Shown here: positions 1 through 7,643 of the stretch, piece by piece
Numbering within the stretch: the first letter of the stretch is position 1
How the letters are laid out: every line of letters begins with the position of its first letter
Origin: a virus
DNA length: 45,718 nt
IMG/VR virus record: IMGVR_UViG_3300028809_000026
Coordinates: 1 to 45,718 of that record
Strand: one strand, 5' to 3'
The notes under the pieces: model-generated
What the model was told of the DNA's origin: nothing
Database searches by the model: none
The model's input: the letters and a program-made list of their open reading frames with translations, nothing else
Made by a program: the position numbers and the translations under genes

Positions 1-421
1 CTCCCGAGACAGCACCCTGCCCGATCGCCTGCGGAACGCTTCTGGCCGCCATGCCGGGAAGCATGAAGGCTCCCGCCACTTGCCCGCCGAGACGCGCCAT
101 GCCGCCCTGTTCGTCGCGCTGGCGCTGTGCGGCAAGGTTCTGGTCGTATTGGCCCGCCTGCCCACCGATGCCCGTCAGCGACCCCATGCCAGCGGAAAAC
201 TCGTCGGCAAGCCCGAATGTCGCCATGTCCGCCACGCCACGCACCGCGTCATCGACCTTGCGGAAGAAACCGCGATCCTCCGGCAGCCTGTCCGTCTTGG
301 GCGTGGTGGCCGTCTGCTGCGGAGCGCCGAAACGCTTCTGCAGTGCCTGCTTCATCACATCCGGCGGCGTGCCGTCAGGGAACTCGGCAATCGAACCGTC
401 GGGAAGTTCGACCTCGATCAT
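1..421 (-). CDS. Ejection-type virion protein, N-terminal part (continues at 45718)
   Basis: This frame starts with ATG at 421 and is open to position 1. The next codon uses bases 1, 45718 and 45717, and the frame continues to a stop at 44667, giving about 490 residues. The N-terminus reads MIEVELPDGSIAEFPDGTPP, a start often seen in ejection or internal virion proteins of short-tailed phages. Residues 45-75 are mixed helical, and the part before the junction (about 105-140) is Gly/Ala-rich. The start overlaps the stop of the upstream gene (418-1494) as ATGA, so the two are probably translationally coupled. The likely role is an internal head protein injected with the DNA. The family role comes from gene order and composition, not from a catalytic motif. 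Confidence 0.75.
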   Translation of the reverse strand, partial: MIEVELPDGSIAEFPDGTPPDVMKQALQKRFGAPQQTATTPKTDRLPEDRGFFRKVDDAVRGVADMATFGLADEFSAGMGSLTGIGGQAGQYDQNLAAQRQRDEQGGMARLGGQVAGAFMLPGMAARSVPQAIGQGAVSG

Positions 422-1494
422 TCGAAGTCACCCGTCTGCGGGTTGAAACGAAGCCTCTGCTGCGGGCCGGGCGCCGCCGGAGCCGAACCGGGGGCATCGT
501 AGTAATCGCCGCCCCGGAGTTTGTTGACGCGATCTTCGGCGATCTGCTTCTTGCGCTGGGCAAGCTGCATCATGCGATCGATCGTGCGCCCGCGAATGTC
601 AGGCGGGGTGGCGGGGTCGGCCAGTATCTCGACGAACTTGTTCAACTCGAAGTCGGTCGTCGCACCCTTGAGCGTGTCGGCCATCGTCTTGATGGACTCG
701 TAGGTCATCAGGTTGTTGAATTCGAGCGTGGCGCGGGATTTCTCCTCGTCGAGAAGCATCCCGGCGCCGGGCACGTTCGCACCGGCCCAGCCACGAACGC
801 CGGCCGTCATGCCCGTATACGTCTTGTCGTTCAGTTCCTTGGCGCGGGAGAGAGCGGAGAGCGTTCCATCGACCGCCGGCAGCACGTCCTCTGCCTCGAA
901 AATCGCCTTCTTGTCGACGGTGGTCAGCGAGTTGTCGCGCCCCTTGTTGTTCTTGATCCAATCGGCATAATTCGGGTCTTGCTGTGCGCGCTCATACTCC
1001 TGAATGGAAGTCGGCATGCTGCCATATTGCGGTGAAGGGTTATCGATCCACTCCCCGGTGTCCTTATTGTAGATGTCCCCGCCCGCGCTCATGTACGGAT
1101 TGTCCGGCTTCTGGTTCTTGCGGTCGAGGTACGCTTTCCAGCCATCGCCGGCAGGCATCGCGCCGGACTCGACGGCGGCAGCAATGTCGGGAGCCTGTGT
1201 CCGCAGATATTCCAGCGTCTTGCTGGTCTGCGCCTGCGCTTCCCGCTTGTTCTGCTGCAAAACCAGAAGCGGAGCCATATTTGCAAAGCCTTGGCCAACA
1301 TTCTGCATGTTGCCCTGATTGCCCATAAGCCCGCCGGCCATGCCAAGGAGCGGAGCGGCCATATCGGGAGACAAAAGCCTCTGGAACATGCCGGGCTGCT
1401 GTGCCGACGAGCCGGGCGGCTGTGCTGTGCCGCCGAGCATGCCGGATAGGCCGCCCTGCTGCTGACCTGTGAGCAGTCGCAGAAGGTCCATCAT
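418..1494 (-). CDS. Probable ejection (internal virion) protein, 358 aa
   Basis: The product is rich in Met, Gln, Gly and Ala. The first 70 residues form a hydrophobic low-complexity stretch (repeated Leu-Leu-x-Met and Met-Ala-Gly-Gly). A charged, mostly helical domain follows (about 185-335), and the C-terminus ends LRFNPQTGDFE, a tail seen in many phage ejection proteins. It sits between two other Gly/Ala-rich virion proteins, with ATGA-type overlaps at both ends, inside the late operon. The upstream frame is open further, but I start at ATG 1494 because it overlaps the preceding stop. By position it corresponds to the ejection proteins of P22-like phages (gp7/gp20/gp16 slots). No enzymatic motif was found. 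Confidence 0.72.
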   Translation of the reverse strand: MMDLLRLLTGQQQGGLSGMLGGTAQPPGSSAQQPGMFQRLLSPDMAAPLLGMAGGLMGNQGNMQNVGQGFANMAPLLVLQQNKREAQAQTSKTLEYLRTQAPDIAAAVESGAMPAGDGWKAYLDRKNQKPDNPYMSAGGDIYNKDTGEWIDNPSPQYGSMPTSIQEYERAQQDPNYADWIKNNKGRDNSLTTVDKKAIFEAEDVLPAVDGTLSALSRAKELNDKTYTGMTAGVRGWAGANVPGAGMLLDEEKSRATLEFNNLMTYESIKTMADTLKGATTDFELNKFVEILADPATPPDIRGRTIDRMMQLAQRKKQIAEDRVNKLRGGDYYDAPGSAPAAPGPQQRLRFNPQTGDFE

Positions 1495-2369
1495 CAGAAG
1501 CCTCCAAGCATCCCGAGGAGACCAAGCCCACCCGCGCCCATGCCGAGCGCGTTGGACCACCCATTGTTCTGCGCCGGCATCTGCGCCGTCGTCCGCCCGT
1601 AGCCGCCCGCCCCGCCCGCTACGCCCAACAGCGCCTGAAGGTTGGTGAGCTTACTGTCAGCCTTGCGGAGAGCGTCATTCTTGACGCGGCCCTTGTAATC
1701 TTCCTGCATGGCGCCGATGCCCATCAAGGCATTTGCCGGCGCATCCTGGCCGGCGAGAAGGCTCTGGTAAATGCTGCCGGAATTCGAGAGGTTGGACTGC
1801 CCCTGCTGGCCCATGTTGAACAGGTCGCCGATGGCGCCGGCCTGCCGATCGCGTTCAAGGTTGTATTGGCCAAGCCGCGCCTCGGACTCGATGCCGCCGA
1901 GCGTGTCGGCAAAGATGCCCTGATGTGCGCCACCGGCAAAGCGCCCCATGCCCGACATCATCGAATTGACATCGGTGCCGGCATTCTCCTTGGTGCGGGA
2001 CAGGACCGCCTCAAAGTTCGCGTCGGGCCGATTGAGATAATCGCCACGAGCAATGGGGTTCAGCGCGTCCAGTGCCGTTTGCTGCTGGCTGTTGTAGCCG
2101 CCGTTCCCCCAGATGTCGCCCATCTGGCTCAGATTGCCGCCCATGGCATTCGTCGCCATGGCACCTCGAGCATTCCTCTGTATGTTCCCCATGCCCTCGC
2201 GCGTCGAGGGAGAGTAGCGGATGGCCGTCTTCATCTTGCTGGACGGCATGAGGTTGCCGTTGTTGTACGCCTTCATGGCGTCGCCCATTGCCGTATTCAG
2301 CAATGGCTTTGCCGCCTTGTAGGGCTCCGCCGTGGTGGTGGTTTCCTGGGTGTCGCTTCCGCCGCTCAT
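1494..2369 (-). CDS. Probable ejection (internal virion) protein, 291 aa
   Basis: The protein begins MSGGSDTQETTTTAEPYKAA. It is rich in Gly, Asn, Gln and Met throughout and has a strongly glycine-rich C-terminal 40 residues ending in GMLGGF. Such composition is typical of the small injected proteins encoded between the tail hub and the fibres in temperate podoviruses. I chose ATG 2369 because it overlaps the stop of the GNAT-like gene (ATGA). The longer open frame upstream only shadows that gene. No catalytic residues were recognised. The role as an ejected pore or channel component is inferred from neighbours. Confidence 0.7.
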   Translation of the reverse strand: MSGGSDTQETTTTAEPYKAAKPLLNTAMGDAMKAYNNGNLMPSSKMKTAIRYSPSTREGMGNIQRNARGAMATNAMGGNLSQMGDIWGNGGYNSQQQTALDALNPIARGDYLNRPDANFEAVLSRTKENAGTDVNSMMSGMGRFAGGAHQGIFADTLGGIESEARLGQYNLERDRQAGAIGDLFNMGQQGQSNLSNSGSIYQSLLAGQDAPANALMGIGAMQEDYKGRVKNDALRKADSKLTNLQALLGVAGGAGGYGRTTAQMPAQNNGWSNALGMGAGGLGLLGMLGGF

Positions 2370-2767
2370 AGCTCTTCCTCTAGGACCACCCGAACGACTC
2401 TCGCCCTCGGAAATGTCCTTTGCCATCCAGTGCGCCCGTCCGCCACGAAGGCGGTTGCGCCAAGGAGTTTCGCCAGTTTCGCCGCTTCTTCGCGCATGGG
2501 TTGCAGCCAGTCCTTCATGCCGACGCCCGCCACTGCGAGGCATCTCAACTTCCGGCCGCTCGACCAGTTTTCAGGCTTCCACACCGACGCGGCCTGTATG
2601 CGCTCGCCGTCATGGGCAACGATCAGGTAATTGTCGCTCCTGCGGCATCCCGCCCATAGAGTTGCCGTCGTGAGGTCGCCCCCGGTGCGCCGGCAGGCTG
2701 CTTCAAGCGCTTCCCGAACGTGAGGCCAGACGTGGTCGATCTTGTCGACCGAGACGAGGGTGATCAC
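2366..2767 (-). CDS. Small GNAT-fold-like protein of the virion cluster
   Basis: This 133-residue protein opens MITLVSVDKIDHVWPHVREA and has alternating strands and helices. A YLIVAHDGERIQAASVW segment (about 47-63) resembles the central beta-hairpin of GNAT acyltransferases, and a CLAVAGVGMKDWLQPM segment resembles the cofactor-binding strand and helix. Short GNAT-like proteins are recurrent beside ejection-protein genes in short-tailed phages, where their function is unsettled. The gene overlaps both neighbours by 4 nt, so it belongs to the late operon. The fold is a guess from pattern, and acetyl-CoA binding residues are not clear. It could equally be a structural chaperone. Confidence 0.5.
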   Translation of the reverse strand: MITLVSVDKIDHVWPHVREALEAACRRTGGDLTTATLWAGCRRSDNYLIVAHDGERIQAASVWKPENWSSGRKLRCLAVAGVGMKDWLQPMREEAAKLAKLLGATAFVADGRTGWQRTFPRARVVRVVLEEEL

Positions 2768-3966
2768 GTACCTTCGATGCCCTGCTCTTGCATTTGGCGG
2801 GCCATCTCTTCGGAGATGAGGCCAGCGCCAAGGGCAGCGGCGATGCCGTATTTCTTGACGATCTCGATCAGGCGGTCATCGAACACGACATAGTTGCGGG
2901 AGCCGCCGGCTTCCGCCTGCTTTAACTTCTGTCGAAGATCGTTCACTTGCTGCTGCGCGTAGGCGTCATTTGGTGATTTGCGCAGCGCGGTTTCCCACAT
3001 GCTCAACGAACCGCGTATGTCGTTTGTGTCGACGTTGCCGCGCGAGCCAGCGTCGAGGTACTTGATGCCAGGGATGCCGACTTTTGCCAAATCTTCAGAG
3101 ACCTTCGGCCTTTTGGCATTGAGATATGCCCCTAGGAACTCCTGATAGGCATCCTTCCCGCTCATGCCGACACGCGCCTGCCAGTCGAAATCCCTTTGTT
3201 TTTCCGGTGGGACCATTGGCCGGATTTTTTCGAGCATCTCCGGCGTCAATTTCTCGTCCCACGGCAGCATATCTTTTGGGTCGGCGGCGATGTTGACCTC
3301 GTACATGGAGCCGGAACTCATGCTACCGCTGTTTTTCAGCGCCGTAAGTTCGGCAATTTTTTCCTCTTGCAGTGCAATAAACCTATCGCGTTTAGCGGCA
3401 TCCCCGCCCGCATTTGGCAGGGCGTTTAACCGTTCAATTTCGGCGCGGGCGGCTTGCAGTGCGGAGTCAACGTCTCCGCCTGTCCGTTCGAGAAGACGTT
3501 GCGCGGAAGCAACGCGCATGGCCGTCAGGTCGTCACGGTACGACTTCGCCACGCCCTCGTTCTCGGCGAAATACAGCCCATGCCCGTAAGCCTGCGCACC
3601 CTCGCCCGTGCCGATCTTGCCCATGCTGAACTTGTCGAACGAATGCGGCGAACCGTGAAAAGCGCGGATGCCCTTCTTGACCGCCTGCCCCGCAGCATCG
3701 CCCACAACAGGCACGGCGCCCACCGCCATGAGGCCCGCGTTCATTGCGGCCTCGCCATACTTCCCAGCCTTCGCTGCCCTCGCCGTGTCATCAACCCCGA
3801 GCAGTTCCCCAAGCCCCGGTGCGAAATCCGCAGCGCCTTGCACGCGCGTATTGAGGTAATGCCAAAGCGTCCGGTTGTCCGGCGCGAGAAAGTCAGACAG
3901 CGACCACCCGATGCGTTCCCGCAGCGATGGCTCATAGGCGCTGAGTGTTGCCTGTTTCTGGGCCAT
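2764..3966 (-). CDS. Virion-cluster protein with PARP-like ADP-ribosyltransferase domain
   Basis: This 400-residue protein has three parts. Residues 1-95 resemble the N-terminus of phage internal proteins. Residues 100-145 read as a PARP-type active site: His104 in AFHGSPH, then Tyr127 and Tyr132 in AYGHGLYFAENEGVAKSY, matching the H and Y motifs of H-Y-E ADP-ribosyltransferases. A charged helical insert runs from 150 to 215. The last strand, at about 357-363 (RNYVVFDD), aligns with the PARP strand NEYIVYD, so Asn358 lies where the catalytic Glu is expected. The protein may therefore be a mono-ADP-ribosyltransferase with altered chemistry, or an NAD-binding relic. It sits in the late operon between a hub protein and ejection proteins, so it could be packaged and injected. 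Domain identity is from memory of PARP motifs. Confidence 0.65.
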   Translation of the reverse strand: MAQKQATLSAYEPSLRERIGWSLSDFLAPDNRTLWHYLNTRVQGAADFAPGLGELLGVDDTARAAKAGKYGEAAMNAGLMAVGAVPVVGDAAGQAVKKGIRAFHGSPHSFDKFSMGKIGTGEGAQAYGHGLYFAENEGVAKSYRDDLTAMRVASAQRLLERTGGDVDSALQAARAEIERLNALPNAGGDAAKRDRFIALQEEKIAELTALKNSGSMSSGSMYEVNIAADPKDMLPWDEKLTPEMLEKIRPMVPPEKQRDFDWQARVGMSGKDAYQEFLGAYLNAKRPKVSEDLAKVGIPGIKYLDAGSRGNVDTNDIRGSLSMWETALRKSPNDAYAQQQVNDLRQKLKQAEAGGSRNYVVFDDRLIEIVKKYGIAAALGAGLISEEMARQMQEQGIEGT

Positions 3967-3972
3967 TCATCA

Positions 3973-4338
3973 CTAGACCTTGAACGCGGCATTCGTCGCG
4001 GCGTAGATGACAGTGAAGGTCACCACGTCGGCCGCCGCCGCCTGCACCCTGATCTTGCGCACGCCGTCCTTGCCACGAAGCCGGATAGGGGCCGGGAGGA
4101 TGTCATGCACGCTGCTGGTCGTCGCGACGGAGCCGGTGTAGATCAGGTAATCCGTCGAGGCCACGGTGTACCAGATGCTCGCAAGGCGGGCGCTGGCGTC
4201 TTGGTTGGCAACGATCAGGCCGATGATCAAGACTTCCTGCTTTTCGTCAAACTCGACGAGGTCCGTCACGCTCGTGCCTGTCGGGCGAAGCGATATAGGC
4301 TCTTCAACCGTACCCCCGACAGCGTAGAAGACGCTCAC
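3973..4338 (-). CDS. Small beta-rich late protein, probably virion
   Basis: This 121-residue product starts MSVFYAVGGTVEEPISL and is almost entirely predicted beta strand (VLIIGLIVANQ, SIWYTVAST, VTFTVIYAAT). It has no signal peptide and no recognised motif. Its start overlaps the stop of the upstream gp10-like gene, and its stop is 7 nt before the PARP-like gene. A beta-sandwich accessory or hub-associated protein would fit the position. I do not recognise the family. Confidence 0.6.
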   Translation of the reverse strand: MSVFYAVGGTVEEPISLRPTGTSVTDLVEFDEKQEVLIIGLIVANQDASARLASIWYTVASTDYLIYTGSVATTSSVHDILPAPIRLRGKDGVRKIRVQAAAADVVTFTVIYAATNAAFKV

Positions 4339-5798
4339 CGCTGGCCGCCCGCTTTGACGCCGCCTTCAGGGAAATCAACGCCCGACACATGCTGCCAGAC
4401 CTCGCCCTCTCCGATTTCCGCACGGAAGGCATGGAACAAGGACTCGCTGCGAAATGGCACTATCCCGGTGTAGGAGTTCGGCTGATTCGTCGCGCCGTCC
4501 GTCCGCGCGCCTCCGTGCCAATCCGACGTGATGGCGCGGAGATTGTACGTAGCAGGCACATCCCCCACCAGACGCGCACCACTCACGAAGGACCGCCGCC
4601 CAGACACGAGTTGCATGTCGGCTGTTTCCAACGTCGCGGCCATCGCCCCACCGGCAAAGAAACACATGCGGTATTCGTCATCGAACACGGCGAGCGAGCG
4701 AATGCCGCCGGTCCAGAGCACGCTATCGAAGGGGATCGGAATTTCGTCTATCGAGTCGTAGAACGCATCGACGCCGTCAATCGTGACGCCCGCCGTCACC
4801 AGCGACGCCATGTTCGTAAAGACGGCCGTGCCGTAGCACCAACGGTCCAGCGGCCAACAATAGCCGAGCAGGAACTTTTCGTCCCCCGGCATCGGCGATT
4901 GCCACCAGACGATCTTGTTCAACGGGTCGACCATGGCCTTGACCTGGCCGACGGCCTCCTGGTCAATCATGCCGCGATACCAGCGGTCCACCCGTTCGAG
5001 GCCGATCGCGCGCCCTTCGACGTTGGCGAAAAACCCGTCATGCGAGAGATAGACGAACTGCCCAGGCCCGGTCTGTGCGATCGAGAGCGGCGCCGCGACC
5101 CCGCGATCTGAATTGAGCACGTCGGTACGGAACGCCACATCGCCCGGCAGCATGGTCATGGAACGTATCTTGGTGCGCTGGAAGATGACCGCGCCGCCCT
5201 GCGCCCCTACGCCGCCGACAATCTCCTCGCCGTCCGGGAAGTCCTGAAAATCGCAGCCCCGGCGCCCCGGCGTCCAGAAGGTTGCATCCCCGATGCCGGA
5301 TGTCATGACGCGGTTGGGCGCGTCATCAAGGTGCGCTATCACCAACTGCGAACCCGCGAGCCACGCATAGCGCGACTTCGGCGGGGAGCCGGTCTGGTCC
5401 GCGAACTCGGTGCCGATGTCGATGTCGATGACCTGCATCTCCGTGCCGAGATTGCCGGCAAGCAGGTTCGTCCCGAAGACCACGAACCACCACTGGTCGC
5501 CATCGGGAACCGCATAGGGGTCGCCTGTCCTCGATACGTCATCCCACCCGAAGTCGGATGCGTCGAATTCATACAACGCCGTGGCCGTGCCGGCGAAGAT
5601 ACGATATCCGCCCGTCGTGGTCCTGATGTAGAACGCGCCCGTGCAGGCTGCAGGCAATGCATCGGAAAAGGGGATGGTCTGTGGCAACGGGCCCCAGCCG
5701 TCCGCCACGGGGATGCAATTAACCGCGTTGGTCGTCACGCCGTTGGCATAAATCAGCCGATCGGGCTCAAAGTTTCCGAACGGGATCAAGGCGTGCAA
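4335..5798 (-). CDS. gp10-like tail hub / packaged-DNA stabilisation protein
   Basis: The 487-residue protein starts MHALIPFGNFEPDRLIYANG. It consists of repeated beta-blade-like segments with aromatic and Asp/Gly turns (for example YRIFAGTATALYEFD and WWFVVFGTNLLAGNL). This layout and length fit the beta-propeller hub proteins that close the portal channel in P22-like phages (P22 gp10). It follows a gp4-like adaptor, with which it overlaps by 13 nt, as in other short-tailed phages. The expected role is binding below the adaptor ring and keeping DNA in the head. The assignment rests on length, beta-rich pattern and order rather than a motif. Confidence 0.7.
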   Translation of the reverse strand: MHALIPFGNFEPDRLIYANGVTTNAVNCIPVADGWGPLPQTIPFSDALPAACTGAFYIRTTTGGYRIFAGTATALYEFDASDFGWDDVSRTGDPYAVPDGDQWWFVVFGTNLLAGNLGTEMQVIDIDIGTEFADQTGSPPKSRYAWLAGSQLVIAHLDDAPNRVMTSGIGDATFWTPGRRGCDFQDFPDGEEIVGGVGAQGGAVIFQRTKIRSMTMLPGDVAFRTDVLNSDRGVAAPLSIAQTGPGQFVYLSHDGFFANVEGRAIGLERVDRWYRGMIDQEAVGQVKAMVDPLNKIVWWQSPMPGDEKFLLGYCWPLDRWCYGTAVFTNMASLVTAGVTIDGVDAFYDSIDEIPIPFDSVLWTGGIRSLAVFDDEYRMCFFAGGAMAATLETADMQLVSGRRSFVSGARLVGDVPATYNLRAITSDWHGGARTDGATNQPNSYTGIVPFRSESLFHAFRAEIGEGEVWQHVSGVDFPEGGVKAGGQR

Positions 5799-6409
5799 CC
5801 CGCTATCGTGAGGCCGGCGCGGGCGTAGCGCCCCACCATGTCGGAACGGTTCAGCCCGGCCATCAATGCCTGCGCCATGGACGCCTGTTTGGCCGCCTCG
5901 GCGTCGTTCTTGATGAACTCTGCTGCCTGCGCCAGCGAGGCGCGGAGATAGATGCCGGGAGACTTCTGCAACAACCAGTTCGTGGTGTTGCCCTCGACGG
6001 ACAACTCCGGCAGCGCTTGGTAATAGGTCAGAATGATGTCGTTCGACACGTCAGGCGCGGTCTTCAGCGTGTCGCCCACGATGGTGTAGTGCATGCCGTT
6101 GCCGCCGAAGCGGACAGGGTAGAGCGCGTCGAATGCCTGCGGCGTAACATAGGACAGGATGCCGTAGCCGTCCTCGCGGGCGCTGATGGTTTGCAGGAAG
6201 TCGTCGGGAACGGTGCAGTCGCCATCCGTGGGCGTCAGCGTGGCCGTGGTTTCCATCTCGCGCACGCGCAACGGTGCCGTATCGGCCGACCCGTAGTTCA
6301 GCCAGTTCTCGGCGAGCTGGATAAAATCGGGGATGAACTCCGCCAGGTCTTCACGCGCGAGATGGTCCGCGATGGCATTCTGGAGGAGGGCATAGGTTCC
6401 GATTGCCAT
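5786..6409 (-). CDS. Head-tail adaptor protein (gp4-like)
   Basis: This 207-residue protein begins MAIGTYALLQNAIADHLARE and then has a helix with the phrase FIQLAENWLNYG. Phage adaptor proteins of short-tailed phages share this start: an N-terminal helical region that binds the portal, a beta-hairpin region (about 50-125) and C-terminal helices rich in Ala and Lys. It abuts the upstream gene at 6409 and overlaps the gp10-like gene. The role is a ring under the portal connecting head and tail. The overall pattern is convincing, but no single diagnostic residue can be cited. Confidence 0.7.
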   Translation of the reverse strand: MAIGTYALLQNAIADHLAREDLAEFIPDFIQLAENWLNYGSADTAPLRVREMETTATLTPTDGDCTVPDDFLQTISAREDGYGILSYVTPQAFDALYPVRFGGNGMHYTIVGDTLKTAPDVSNDIILTYYQALPELSVEGNTTNWLLQKSPGIYLRASLAQAAEFIKNDAEAAKQASMAQALMAGLNRSDMVGRYARAGLTIAGCTP

Positions 6410-6729
6410 CAGACCTTACCCCTGCTGGTTCGGAACCCGCTGAAGTCGCTGTCGTTCAGCACCTTGGACAGGTAGCGGCGGTCGCCCGCATCGACGGCGT
6501 CACCCAGCCCCTTCTGTTCGAAGAAGGTCAGCGGCACGGACGCCACGCGGTTGTAATCGCCGAAGCTCTGGCCCATTGAGGCCACAGCCGCCTGGCGGTT
6601 CATGTCGACAATGTCGTCGACTTCCTGCTCGACGTGGGCACCCTTGAGGTTGCCCCGATCATCGAAGACCAGCCACACGGTACGGCCGATCTCGGGATCA
6701 TGCTCGAACAGGACGCGGTGGTCGGCCAT
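6409..6729 (-). CDS. Conserved podophage protein, 106 aa
   Basis: The protein has a beta-rich N-terminal half (VLFEHDPEIGRTVWLVFDDR) and a C-terminal region with the phrase RVASVPLTFFE followed by a helix and NDSDFSGFRTSRGKV. Short proteins with this ending, encoded next to the capsid and adaptor, recur in temperate short-tailed phages. Their function is not established; head completion or connector assembly is plausible. It shares single-base junctions with both neighbours, which indicates tight coupling within the late operon. Confidence 0.65.
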   Translation of the reverse strand: MADHRVLFEHDPEIGRTVWLVFDDRGNLKGAHVEQEVDDIVDMNRQAAVASMGQSFGDYNRVASVPLTFFEQKGLGDAVDAGDRRYLSKVLNDSDFSGFRTSRGKV

Positions 6730-7136
6730 CAGTCGGAACCCTTGACGGCCTCAATCTCGTCGGTATCGGCAAGGCGGGCTGCGCCCGTAGCCTTCCAACT
6801 GGCGTAAAGTTCCTTCGGCACCTTGATCACGGAGCCGCGGTTGTGCCGCTCGGTTCCGAGCCAGCAGTCGCGGACGCAATGCACCCACGTGTCGGCCGTA
6901 TCGCGCAGCGCCTGCTCGTCGGCCTCGCTCTTGGCCTCATGCGCGTCGGCGACCATCTCGGCGAGAGTTTCGATATCCCACGAGGTGTCAACTTTCATGC
7001 GCAGAACCTTCGCCTGGTCCATCAGCATCTTTCGGGCCTGCTTCTCGGCGATCTTGTCCGCGCCCCATCGTCCGTCCACTTCCACCCCCATTGCCCTCGC
7101 CTGTTCGACAAGCGCTCTTTTGTCTTCGGCCATCAT
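6729..7136 (-). CDS. Head-completion-type protein with lysine/alanine-rich N-terminal helices
   Basis: This 135-residue product has two short similar helical segments near the N-terminus (KRALVEQARAMGVEVDGRW and AKVLRMKVDTSWDIETLAEM). Both read as SAP or LEM-like helix-turn-helix units of about 30 residues. A His/Cys-containing strand region follows (WVHCVRDCWLGTERHN). It is the first gene after the terminator that follows the capsid group. Start ATG 7136 has GAGGAAG upstream, and ATG 7133 is an alternative. The function is unknown. Its position between capsid and adaptor suggests head completion or DNA contact. Confidence 0.6.
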   Translation of the reverse strand: MMAEDKRALVEQARAMGVEVDGRWGADKIAEKQARKMLMDQAKVLRMKVDTSWDIETLAEMVADAHEAKSEADEQALRDTADTWVHCVRDCWLGTERHNRGSVIKVPKELYASWKATGAARLADTDEIEAVKGSD

Positions 7137-7155
7137 GTGGCTTCCTCTGTTCGGG

Positions 7156-7188
7156 AAAGAAAAAGGGCGACCCGGAGGCCGCCCCTTT
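7156..7188 (-). terminator. Intrinsic terminator after the capsid/decoration genes
   Basis: On the minus strand an 8-bp stem (7177-7184 with 7165-7172, one G-U pair, 4-nt loop) is followed directly by five T residues (7160-7164). It lies in the only clear gap between the capsid group and the connector genes. It would lower transcription past the highly expressed capsid genes. Confidence 0.75.
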
Positions 7189-7208
7189 CGTCAGTGTGTG
7201 CCCGCCGA

Positions 7209-7628
7209 TCAGGTATCGGCGAAGGCCGGCGTGGTGCCGGACACGGCCATGCCGTTCACGTACCAGTTGGTGCCGTCGCAGTGGAACTCGATCCACGTTC
7301 CTGCCTCGGGAGTGAGGATGCGCAGGAAGTCATTCGAGTTGCCGTCCGAATAGACGACCTCGATGTCCGGCGTGCCATCCGTCAACCACGCGACGCCGCC
7401 GATGTAGAAGTTGGCTGCGGATGTGGTCTGAAAAATCCAGTCCGCTGTGTCGGCTGCCCCGCCGCCATACTGGAAGCGGTAGGACAGGCCCTTTTCCTCG
7501 GTCGGCAGCGTGAACGTGCAGTCCGCCGTCAGGTCCGCCACGATGTGGAGGACGCCCGAATTGTACTCCTTGACAGAGTATGCCGTGGTCGCCGCAGGGA
7601 TCACGATGGGGGAAAAACGAAGATACAT
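7209..7628 (-). CDS. Beta-rich protein next to capsid, possible decoration protein
   Basis: This 139-residue, beta-dominated protein opens MYLRFSPIVIPAATTAYSV and ends in the strand WIEFHCDGTNWYVNGMAV. The phrase EFHCDGTNWYVNG is typical of small trimeric surface or spike-base folds in phages. It lies 15 nt downstream of the major capsid gene and is followed by a terminator, so it would be made in large amounts. Both points fit a head decoration protein, though a small tail or spike protein with the same fold cannot be excluded. Confidence 0.6.
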   Translation of the reverse strand: MYLRFSPIVIPAATTAYSVKEYNSGVLHIVADLTADCTFTLPTEEKGLSYRFQYGGGAADTADWIFQTTSAANFYIGGVAWLTDGTPDIEVVYSDGNSNDFLRILTPEAGTWIEFHCDGTNWYVNGMAVSGTTPAFADT

Positions 7629-7643
7629 GCTCGTGATCCTTTC

